A DNA stretch of 64,000 nucleotides. Origin: Notolepis coatsorum (taxonomy: Eukaryota; Chordata; Actinopteri; Aulopiformes; Paralepididae). The stretch lies in assembly GCA_963971535.1 (NCBI GenBank), contig OZ020598.1, forward strand, positions 100,733,169 to 100,797,168, written 5' to 3'. This document shows positions 55,357 through 64,000 of the stretch, one piece after another. The notes under the pieces are model-generated. The model saw only the letters and a program-made list of their open reading frames with translations. It did not search any database and was not told the origin of the DNA. Numbering within the stretch: position 1 is the stretch's first letter; each line of letters starts with the position of its first letter. The position numbers and the translations under genes were made by a program.

Positions 55357-58332
55357 ATGGCTAGTTTGAATATAATGGTATGGAACACCGGCGGGATAAA
55401 CAAACAACACAAACGCAAAAGCGTGCTCACACTGATGAAAAAAGAACATGTGGACGTGGCTCTATTAAGCGAAACGCACATTTTAGAGGAAGACATAAAT
55501 ACGTTAGCGGATAACATATACCATAATATTAGTCACTCTTCTTTTGTTACGAGAACTAGAGGGGTAGCCATAGTCGTCAGACGCAAATTAAATATCGAAT
55601 TGAAAGGGGTATGGTCGGATGCTGAGGGGCGCATAACTATAGCTAGGATTATACACAATAACAGGAAAATTGCATTAGCAGCGGTATATGCCCCAAATTT
55701 GTACGAAGTGAGTTTCTTCACTTCACTAACCGGAGAAATGTTAAACCATCCCGAATACTCATATATAATAGGTGCGGATTTTAATGCCATTTGGAACCCA
55801 AGGATGGACAAAACTTACCTTACCTTTTCCAGCGAACAAAAAAATTCATCTAAAGCATTAAAAGATTGGTCGAAATCAACAGGGGTAACTGATTTATGGC
55901 GTTCACTTAACCCCATGACCCGCAAGTACTCCTGTCGTTCGTCGAGACACAACACACTATCCAGAATTGATTACGTCTTTGCATCCCCGAGAATATTTGA
56001 TAAATACGAAGTGGAAATGACACCCAATGCGCTATCAGATCACTGCTACTTAATCCTGAAAGCAACATTTGGTACACTATCTTCCCGGGCCCCAAGATGG
56101 CGTTTTAATTCTATGCTGCTTAACAACAATGAATTCATTACACAAATTAAAGAAGCTCTCACAATATTCCTACGGGATAATGCTAACTCGGTGCATAATC
56201 CCAGAATATTATGGATGTCGGTAAAGACTATGACTACCTCCATATTGCGCAAAAATCAAAACACAAAACTATCTGAAATGGAAACGCTTTACTCAACGCT
56301 TTTTAATTCTTTAAAATACAACAACTCTACTAGACTAGAAAACCAAGTAAACATTCTAAAGACAGAGATCAAAGCAATATACAGACAAAAATCTGAATTG
56401 CAAATACGCAGCACAAGACAACAGCAGTACTTCCAAGGCTCTAAACCTAGTCACCTATTAGCCATGCGACTAAGAATTAATGCAAAATTTGCAGATATAA
56501 CTGCCATTAGGAAACAACAAACTCTAGTAACAGAACCCAAAATAATAAACGATATATTCAAAGAATTCTACTCCGATTTATATAATTCAGAAACGACCTT
56601 TGATCAAGACAAATTAGACACATATCTTAATCAAATTACTCTCCCTAAAATTACGGAGGAAGACGCTAAACAGTTAGAAGTAATGATCACATTAGAAGAA
56701 CTCAAGGAGGCCATATCCGGAATGAAAAACGGCAAGGCTCCGGGAATTGACGGTATCCCATCAGAAATGTACATTTCTTGCTGGGACATATTTGGACCCT
56801 TATTACTAAATATGATCATATACTCAGTCAAAGAGGGAAGCTTCCATAAACACCAAAATACCGCACTTATTTCAGTTCTTCACAAAAAAGACAAAGACCC
56901 CACTGAGTGCGGTAGTTACCGTCCTGTAAGCCTCCTCGGAACCGATGTCAAACTGTACTCTAAGATTTTAGCCATCAGATTGCAAAAGCATATGACGTCT
57001 TTAGTTCATCCGGACCAAACAGGCTTCATAAAAGGTCGCCTGATCAATGATAACATAAGGCGAATACTGCACGTACTAGATGCTGACAAAGAGGACACCA
57101 CACCTAAGGCGATACTATCCCTGGATGCTATGAAAGCATTTGACAGGTTAGAATGGTCGTTTCTATGGGCAGTATTAGAAAGGATGGGGTTAGGAAAAGG
57201 ATTCATTGATATGATTAAAGTACTATACAAGGACCCATCGGCCAGGATTACAACAGGCACATTCATCTCCGATATCTTTCCGGTATCACGCTCAGCCAGA
57301 CAGGGTTGCCCTCTTAGTCCCGGACTATTCGATCTATCATTAGAACCTTTAGCACAATTTATAAGACAATCCCAACACATAGAACCAATAGTAATCAAGG
57401 GCACACATCTTAAAATTAGTTTATATGCGGACGACGTAATATTGTTCATGCAAAACCCCAACAACACATTGCCGCATATACTCAAGTTGATAGAAAACTT
57501 TGGTGATTTATCGGGATTTAAAATAAATTGGCCTAAGTCGGCGTTTCTTCCTCTTAACACCAGTGCAAAAAAAGACACAACCCTCCCAGGTGCGATACCC
57601 ATGGTCAAACATTTCAGATGCTTGGGTGTGGAAATATTTCCCACCATAAGACAAACGGTGAAGCACAATTACACAAAAATACAGAACAAAATCAAAGACG
57701 ACCTGGACAGGTGGGCAAAACTTAAAAACTCAGTACAGGCAAGGGTATCAATAGTTAAGATGGATGTATTACCAAGAATCAATTTCTTCAGCTCAATGCT
57801 TCCGTTACCTCCTCCAGAGGGCTACTGGAAAAGATTACAAACCTCCACATACAAATTTATTTGGAATAACAAACCACCTCGCATAAAAAGATCCACCGCA
57901 CAGAGAAATAAAGCAGACGGTGGCATGGCAGTCCCAGATTTTTTACAATATTTTAAGGCCTTCACTTTAAGACCAGTGAAGATATGGTTTGACCCCCAGG
58001 CTTTGGTATCTTGGAGAGAATTAGAAGAAAACATGGTAGCCCCACAGAGACTGGAAGACATAGCACACACTAAAATTTCAATCAAGCATTGTGAGCGAGA
58101 ATTTGGCCCAATAATTACCCATGCAATCAGAACATGGCGGGAAACACAAAAGAAATATCCTAACCCTCAAGAATGGCATAATCACACTCCCATATTCAAT
58201 AACAATGCACTCCTAATGGGAAAACGACCTATAAGATTCCCTATATGGGAAGAGAAAGGCATACACTCATTAGGGGATATTTTTAATAACAAGGGCCTCT
58301 GTAGTTTATGTCGAAATATGCATAAAGTTTAA
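55357..58332 (+). pseudogene. L1/Tx1 ORF2: endonuclease and reverse transcriptase
   Basis: 991 codons before a frame break. Residues 1-230 are the APE-type endonuclease (WNTGGI, LLSETHI, VYAPN, IGADFNAIW, SRIDYVF, ALSDHCYL). RT spans about 440-760: GKAPGIDGIPSEMY, YRPVSLLGTDVKLYSKILAI, GFIKGRLINDN, LDAMKAFDRLEW, ARQGCPLSPGLF and the catalytic YADDV at 690-694. From 800 the L1-type C-terminal region begins. A single shift near 58310 (after GDIFNNKGLCSL) stops translation. Relative to the diverged copy at 41338, the frame resumes at FNLTESTW. All enzymatic motifs are intact, so only the C-terminus is lost. Confidence 0.92.
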
Positions 58333-59101
58333 CCTCACCGAGTCCACATGGCTTTTTTACATACAGTTACGACTTTGTATGAGATCTCACGGTGTTCCAT
58401 TACTCGTACCAATTGAACACCACAGATACCACAAATTTTTCTATGAAAGAGATACATTGGGAGGTTTTGTATCAAGTTTTTATTATCAATTACTAACGTC
58501 CTCGTATGAAACCCTTCAAATAGACACTGTCTGGAGGAGGGATATACCAGACCTGGAATATGACTTTGATTGGCAAGGAGCCTGGGAAAATGTCCGACTT
58601 ACATCAAGGAACCCGGATCATCAACAAATCAATCTGAACTATATTCACAGGACATACTTGACTCCTATAAGGCTGTGCAAAATGGGGCTTATACAAGACT
58701 CCAAATGCTCCCAATGTACAAATGGGAACGAAGGAACATTTATGCACATGTATTGGGACTGCCCACCAGTTAAGGCATTCTGGAAAGATGTGTCCCAACA
58801 ATTATCAACACTCGTATTTTGGAATATACCTGTACACCCCGCGGTATTACTATTGAATGATGTTTTTGAGTTTGCAGTGAATCCACAACTAAAAAGATTG
58901 GTTTTATCGGGTATCACAGTAGCTAAAAAACTGATCGCATCACGTTGGTTTCAACCGGAAAAAATGTGCCGAAAAGTGTGGTTTCTTACATATCTTGATG
59001 TGATATATCAAGAAATATCTACAGCAAGAATTCTGGGGATCAATGAATCCAAAATGTCAATGTGGTTAGAAGTGGTGGAGAGAATAAAAGCTAGCTTATA
59101 A
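58333..59101 (+). pseudogene. L1/Tx1 ORF2 C-terminus (after the frameshift)
   Basis: Continues FYERDTLGGFVSSFYYQL, RRDIPDLEYDFDWQGAW, NYIHRTYLTPIRLCKMGL, the CCHC-like CSQCTNGNEGTFMHMYWDCP, and ends WLEVVERIKASL at a TAA (59099-59101). It is in the +1 frame relative to 55357. The same C-terminus appears at 42238 and 61243. Confidence 0.92.
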
Positions 59102-59416
59102 TGGTGGTGTCTGGTTAGGAGTGAGGGATAATGGAGGTACTATCCAAGAGGGGGTCTGGGAGGGGGGGGTTTGAGCTGGAGCATATGTGTGTAGGGTTTT
59201 AGAAAATAGGTATTAGGGGTATATTATATACTAACATTTATATAATTGTAATTTCGTTGGATATACACTGTATACGGCTAAAATGTTATTATAGACTATT
59301 TTTGTTTTATCCTGTTTCTGTACTTGCATATATTATAACCACCTTTACTGAAAGTTTCATTATGCATTGTGTGTTGAGTACTGACTTTTAATAACTTTTT
59401 GTTCTGCAATAATAAT

Positions 59417-59440
<24 letters not shown>
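59102..59440 (+). other. 3' UTR and poly(A) of the Tx1-type LINE
   Basis: Contains a G run (GGGAGGGGGGGG, about 59158-59169), a feature also present in the copies near 42300 and 61305, and ends in A27 (59414-59440). A G-rich 3' UTR is characteristic of L1-type LINEs. Confidence 0.85.
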
Positions 59441-59447
<7 letters not shown>

Positions 59448-59501
59448 GGGTAAAACTGATATTGACAATAATCAGTAAATATACTTGAATCACTTTGTTA
59501 A

Positions 59502-60860
59502 GGTGCCAGACCAGAGACCCAGACGCAGAACACAGCAGAACACAGAGTGAAGAGAAAACCCAATGCTGGGTGTATTTATTGAGGTCTGAGAGTATGTGAT
59601 CCGGTCCAGTGGTGGAGAGCGAAGTCCAGGGTGAGCAGGGGTCCAGGGTGAACAGGGGTCCAGGGTGAGCAGGGGTCCAGGGTGAGCAGGGGTCCAGGGT
59701 GAGCAAGGGTCCAGGGTGAGCAGGGGTCCAGGGTGAGCAGGGGTCCAGGGTGAACAGGGGTCCAGGCTGCAGCAGGGGTCCAGGGTGAGCAGGGGTCCAG
59801 GGTGAGCAGGGGTCCAGGGTGAGCAGGGGTCCAGGGTGAACAGGGGTCCAGGGTGAGCAGGGGTCCAGGGTGAGCAGGGGTCCAGGGTGAGCAGGGGTCC
59901 AGGGTGAACAGGGGTCCAGGCTGCAGCAGGGGTCCAGGGTGAGCAGGGGTCCAGGGTGAACAGGGGTCCAGGGTGAGCAGGGGTCCAGGGTGAGCAGGGG
60001 TCCAGGGTGAACAGGGGTCCAGGGTGAGCAGGGGTCCAGGGTGAGCAGGGGTCCAGGGTGAGCAGGGGTCCAGGGTGAACAGGGGTCCAGGGTGCAACAG
60101 GGGTCCAGGGTGAGCAGGGGTCCAGGGTGCAGCAGGGTAGAGCAAGCTGCAGCAGGGGTCCAGGGTGAACAGGAGTCCAGGGTGAACAGGGGTCCAGGGT
60201 GAGCAGGGGTCCAGGGTGAACAGGGTTCCAGGGTGAGCAGGGGTCCAGGGTGAGCAGGGGTCCAGGGTGAGCAGGGGTCCAGGCTGCAGCAAGGGTTCCA
60301 GGGTGAGCAGGGGTCCAGGGTGAGCAGGGGTCCAGGGTGAGCAGGTGTCCAGGCTGCAGCAGGGGTCCAGGGTGAGCAGGGGTCCAGGGTGAGCAGGGGT
60401 CCAGGGTGAGCAGGGGTCCAGGGTGAGCAGGGGTCCAGGCTGCAGCAGGGTTCCAGGGTGAGCAGGGTTCCAGGGTGAGCAGGGGTCCAGGGTGCAGCAG
60501 GGGTCCAGGCTGCAGCAGGGGTCCAGGGTGAGCAGGGTTCCAGGGTGAGCAGGGTTCCAGGGTGAGCAGGGGTCCAGGGTGCAGCAGGGGTCCAGGGTGA
60601 GCAGGGGTCCAGGGTGAGCAGGGGTCCAGCAGGGGTCCAGGCTGCAGCAGGGGTCCAGGGTGAGCAGGGGTCCAGGGTGAACAGGGGTCCAGGGTGAGCA
60701 GGGGTCCAGGGTGAGCAGGGGTCCAGGGTGAGCAGGGGTCCAGGGTGAGCAGGGGTCCAGGGTGAGCAGGGTAGAGCAGGCTGCAGCAGGGGTCCAGGAT
60801 GTGAGGCTATATAGCAGACTGAGGCTGGGGTCCTGGTTCAGGGCTGGGGTCAGGCAGAAC
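59502..60860 (-). repeat. 17-bp G-rich minisatellite, about 65-70 copies
   Basis: From about 59628 to 60795 a TCCAGGGTGAGCAGGGG unit repeats, with GAACAGG and GCTGCAGCAGG variants giving higher-order structure. The flanks (ACCAGAGACCCAGACGCAG and GGTGTATTTATTGAG on the left; AGGCTGGGGTCCTGGTTCAG on the right) look like ends of a fish non-autonomous transposon that carries the array inside. A 430-codon minus-strand frame survives only because 17 x 3 = 51 keeps repeating. It is not a gene. Confidence 0.9.
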
Positions 60861-60967
60861 TGTGCCACATTAGAATATGATCAAAAAACACAAAATTCAG
60901 CATCATTATGATTGAGCACCTCCTCCCAAGAAACCTCCTCCATCAAGGCTTTAAATGAGTCCTCATT

Positions 60968-61498
60968 TCTTGGAATATACCTGTACACCCCCTCGGTATT
61001 ATGATGTTTTTGAGTTTGCAGTGAATCCACAGCTAAAGAGATTGGTTTTATCGGGTATCACAGTAGCCAAAAAGCTGATCGCATCACGCTGGTTTCAACC
61101 GGAAAAAATGTGCCGTAAAGTTTGGTTTCTTACATATCTCGATGTAATTTACCATGAAATATCTACAGCAAGAATTCTGGGTCTCAATGAATCCAAAATG
61201 TCAATGTGGTTAGAAGTGGTGGAGAGAATAAAAGCTAGCTTATAATGGTAGTGTCTGGTTAGGTGCGAGGGATAGTGGAGGTACTTCTCAAGGTGGGGTC
61301 CGGGAGGGGGGGGTTCGAGCTGAGCATATGTGTGTAGGTTTTTTTTAGATAACAGGTATTAGGGGTATATCTTATATAAGACAACTAACTAAAATGTGAT
61401 CTCATTGGATGTGCCCTGACAATTAATGCTTGTATATCTTATCGTGTGTTGTCATGTTTGTTTATATGTTTGTTTAAAAAATAATAAAAAAATAAAAT
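60968..61498 (+). mobile_element. second 5'-truncated copy of the same Tx1-type LINE
   Basis: Starts within ORF2 (TGGAATATACCTGTACACCC) and encodes FEFAVNPQLKRLVLSGITVA to WLEVVERIKASL, then the 3' UTR with a G run and an A-rich end (AATAAAAAAATAAAATAC). It is nearly identical to 58820-59101, with a small deletion near 61003. The close identity implies recent activity of this subfamily. Confidence 0.9.
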
Positions 61499-61599
61499 AC
61501 AAAATATGTTGTCAATCAAAGTTTCAGATGAACTTGTTATCCTAGTTAGTTTGTAGATGAGAGGTTAAAAGTAAGAAAGCATAAAGAATATTCAGAAAC

Positions 61600-61925
61600 T
61601 CACTTGAATGAATGAATGACTTTTATTTATATAGCACCCTTCACAGCACGTGCTTTACACTACAGCTTAATATATAAACACTTGATAAATTACTTACTTT
61701 TGAGTGGGCTGTTAATGTTGAAGTCTTTCCCTTGTTAGTTATAAACTCCACGGTAGAAGACAGAGCATCACTGAAGATACCAACAGCAGCATCAGGTGGA
61801 CGATAAATGCAACCGATTATAACAATTTTCCCACCAAAAGTACTGGAACTTGGTATTTCTATGAAGAGTGATTCAAACGCAATGTTATCAAAACTAATGC
61901 TGAGCTCCTTCCTCTCAATAAACAA
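61600..61925 (-). mobile_element. LINE endonuclease fragment with GAAT tail
   Basis: The minus strand reads ESLFIEIPSSSTFGGKIVII, GCIYRPPDAAVGIF and SDALSSTVEFITNKGKTSTL: the central APE-type endonuclease with the 'IYRPP' box of Jockey-type LINEs. Directly downstream is TATATAAATAAAAGTCATTC and a short (CATT)n tail. The 3' end is therefore joined to endonuclease DNA, with RT missing, so the copy is internally deleted. Confidence 0.65.
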
Positions 61926-63345
61926 AAAATTGCTGTCGAGAAAGATTTTTTCTACATTAACGCACTGGATTATATTGAGGTACTGAATAGAACCATACTA
62001 CATCATTATTAAACCATGTTTTTGATGTAGCACGCACTGAAAATGAATGATTTCAAGTCGACAGATATTGGGTTAGATTGTCATAATATTTTGCTAGACT
62101 GCATATCGTATCATGGAAAGTTGAAAAATAATAAAGAAAACGCTATGGCCTGGAAAATTTATTAAACTCCTCTTTGTTGTAATAATTGCCAAGGGCCCTT
62201 CTTGACCTGTTAAGCTGTAGGAATATTTCGCCTACATGCCTAAGGAAATGGAAGATTGCTCCACTTCTGCAAGGTCAATTAGCATGTTCTTGGTATCTAG
62301 GAACATCTAGGGACCTGGGGGTATGTATTTCCAGTGTCAGAAATATTGTGTCTGTTACTAGGCTGAGTAAATTGTAATGAAGAAAAGGAGAATATAAATT
62401 ATGATTTATGATTTTTGCATCTTTGATCATGTTAAATCTGCGGGGTACGAGAAAATGCTCACTGAGCTCATTCACCACCTTATTGAGATCATGTGTACAA
62501 AAAATCTAAGCAAACGAATAAAGGGAAGATGATTTAACAGAAGGATTTGTAGATACAGTAATTAATGATAATCGATTTTTGACCTTGACCTTGACCTTGA
62601 CCTTATTATGGCCAAATCATACATCTATGGATAGGGAAATGCTCCTCTTTCCAATGGCAGGGTTGAATCTGGATTTAGTCATTTCCTTGCGGTTTTTACG
62701 ATAATTAGCATTTTCCAATAAATTTGTATTTCCGATAATCGTATAAAACATCGGTAAAAATGAAAATATACACTTTGACTACAGTTTTTGATAGGGTTAT
62801 GGTCTTTACTCTTGGCTACACAAACAAATATTTAAAAACATTAACCTCTTAACATCCAAGGGCCCACATGTGCACGATTCTTTGCTGACTTCTAGTGGCT
62901 CGGGTGTGCATTTCTTTTAATACAATATATAGATAGAATTAAATCCCTATTTGTTGCCTGTCGATTGCCCTTTCAGGTGACAAAATCCGTTGAGCGGTTC
63001 TCGAGTTACATGCCGATATGTGAGGCGTGCCCCAAAGTACGCAAAAGTACACATTACCACCCCCGACTCCCGGGGCTCTAGCTCCGTCAATCATTTGGCG
63101 ATCTCGAAAATCTTTGGACAGGGTTGTAGCCAATGAGTGTGGCTTTCCAATGATACCCCATGATATGATAATTGGGGATCTAATTGATCGATTTATGATA
63201 AAGAAAAGAAGGGTCCCCCTATAGGGGGACCTTGTTGAGATTTTTTTTTACGAAGGAAATCAAGGAATACATACTTTTTTTAAGAGGATCATACTCTCAG
63301 TCAGATTTAAACCCTGGCACAGATAAAGGGCAGGGACACATATTA
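61926..63345. other. non-coding; old repeat shared with 47.3 kb
   Basis: A GACCTT hexamer repeats four times at 62581-62604. 62700-63240 shares segments with 47310-47605 (see there) and includes AACCTCTTAACATCCAAGGG and the self-complementary CCCCCTATAGGGGG. No gene. Confidence 0.45.
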
Positions 63346-63349
63346 TCAT

Positions 63350-63575
63350 GGGGCGACAGTGGCTCGGGAGGTACAGCAGTCGTCTGGCAATCCGGAGGTT
63401 CCCGGTTCGATTCCCGGTCCTCCCGGGCAGCATGTCGATGTGTCCTTGAGCAAGACACTTAACCCCTAATTGCTCCCGATGAGCAGGTTGGCACCTTGCA
63501 TGATTGCCTCCACCGTCGGTGTGTGAATGTGTGAGAATGGGTCAAATGTGAGCAACAAGTTGGAACGACTGATTA
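63350..63575 (+). mobile_element. tRNA-derived SINE
   Basis: The 5' tRNA-like head has an A-box (TGGCTCGGGAGG, about 63359-63370) and a B-box (GGTTCGATTCC, 63404-63414), an RNA polymerase III promoter. The conserved body (GTGTCCTTGAGCAAGACACT, CACCTTGCATGATTGCCTCC, GGTGTGTGAATGTGTGAGAA) is a common fish SINE. A truncated minus-strand copy is at 39075 and a body fragment at 50407. It is not a functional tRNA gene: no cloverleaf acceptor end is present. Confidence 0.75.
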
Positions 63576-63604
63576 TAGATATAAATGTATCATATATCAA
63601 ATAA

Positions 63605-64000
63605 GACTCCCAAGATGTAGCACTGAACGGCACAGGAAGTCCTTCATTCCGACCGCCATCAGACTTTATAACACATCACTGTGCCTCACTGCCTCACTGA
63701 GCACAGAGTGACAGTACTATCAAATCTCCCTGGACTTTTACTTTACTCTTAATTCGACACTACAATTCCACACTTTTTCCACTTACTGTATATTTCTACT
63801 GTATATTTTATATTAGAATGTATATACATAACATAGAAAATGTAGCCTATATCCCAGACTGTATTTTATTCTTAGTCTTATTTGTATTCTTATTCGTGAC
63901 TGTTGCTTTTGTCTACCTAAATGTTTACTGTTTACTGTGAGCGATCTGTAGTGCTGAATTTCCCTCAGGATGAATAAAGCATTTCTATTCTATTCTATTC
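63605..64000 (+). mobile_element. 3' end of a Rex/L2-like LINE, reaching the window edge
   Basis: Reads CSTERHRKSFIPTAIRLYNT in one frame, the typical C-terminus of these LINEs. A 3' UTR follows, ending AATTTCCCTCAGGATGAATA and a (TTCTA)n tail at 63980-64000. It is 5'-truncated, and the tail may continue beyond the window. Confidence 0.75.

Larger units (their letters stand above)
52893..59451 (+). mobile_element. full-length L1-like (Tx1-type) LINE
   Basis: Bounded by an 11-bp duplication AAATACAGGGT (52893-52903 and 59441-59451), with a 5' end GGACTTCCGGTT, two ORFs and a poly(A) of about 27. ORF1 (53067-54197) is intact. ORF2 (55357-58332) has one frame shift near 58310 and resumes to 59101. 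An inter-ORF gap of 1.16 kb is long for L1. Two 5'-truncated relatives lie at 41338 and 60968, showing that the family has been active here. Confidence 0.93.

Noticed and set aside
54861..55364. 167-residue Phe-rich ORF between LINE ORF1 and ORF2
   Set aside because: Low-complexity T-rich DNA. It overlaps the ORF2 start in another frame and has no motif.
59576..60868. 430-residue Pro/Leu-rich ORF on the minus strand
   Set aside because: It is the translation of a 17-bp repeat, whose 51-base period keeps the frame open without constraint.
63350..63425. Possible tRNA gene
   Set aside because: A- and B-boxes are present, but there is no paired acceptor stem. The body matches a common fish SINE found elsewhere in the window.

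Overview
This window looks like intergenic, transposon-packed teleost fish DNA. The evidence is the repeat content: BEL/Pao LTR retrotransposons, an L1-like (Tx1-type) LINE family, L2/Rex-like LINEs, hAT transposons with 8-bp target duplications, a tRNA-derived SINE, and very long microsatellites. That density of long simple repeats would suit a gadiform fish such as a cod, but this is a guess. I found no complete host gene. All recognisable protein coding belongs to mobile elements, apart from one captured piece of host coding sequence and one short unexplained ORF.

Layout. 1-5500 is mostly plain DNA with a LINE tail, a (TGAA)n array, Z-DNA-like patches and a pyrimidine tract. 5508-15447 is a hAT element (8-bp duplication CATGCATG) interrupted by a complete minus-strand BEL/Pao element, 'BEL-1' (6634-14631, duplication CTCGG), whose pol is decayed. 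15.7-19.3 kb is a Jockey-superfamily LINE split by an insertion carrying a large AT-centred hairpin and by a probable solo LTR joined to a palindrome of about 270 bp. 19.3-19.9 kb is an L2-like LINE end. 20.15-35.84 kb was once a single minisatellite of 13-bp and 9-bp units. Two complete LTR elements split it: minus-strand 'LTR-3' (20975-29367, duplication GTTCA) and plus-strand 'BEL-2' (29427-35534, duplication ACTAT). 36-41 kb holds minisatellites, hAT-type MITEs and a SINE fragment. 41.3-42.5 kb is a 5'-truncated Tx1-type LINE with a 16-bp duplication. 43.3-47.1 kb is a decayed Rex/L2-like LINE. 49.5-52.0 kb is a 43-bp minisatellite followed by long CT and CTTT tracts. 52.9-59.45 kb is a full-length Tx1-type L1 with ORF1, ORF2, poly(A) and target duplication, but with one frameshift in ORF2. 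After that come a 17-bp minisatellite, a further truncated copy of the same LINE, a LINE endonuclease fragment, a SINE and a LINE 3' end.

Most notable. LTR-3 has two 1448-bp LTRs in which I saw only one difference, an intact duplication and a tRNA-Asn-type primer site. It has no pol, only a 587-codon Gag-like ORF. The first 80 or so codons of that ORF, plus upstream out-of-frame sequence, closely resemble the coiled coil of the tight-junction protein cingulin. This reads as a young, non-autonomous LTR element that captured a piece of host mRNA and now starts its Gag inside it. BEL-2 is a second young LTR element that kept a long open Gag-protease ORF and lost RT, RNase H and most of integrase. 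Both probably depended on enzymes supplied in trans.
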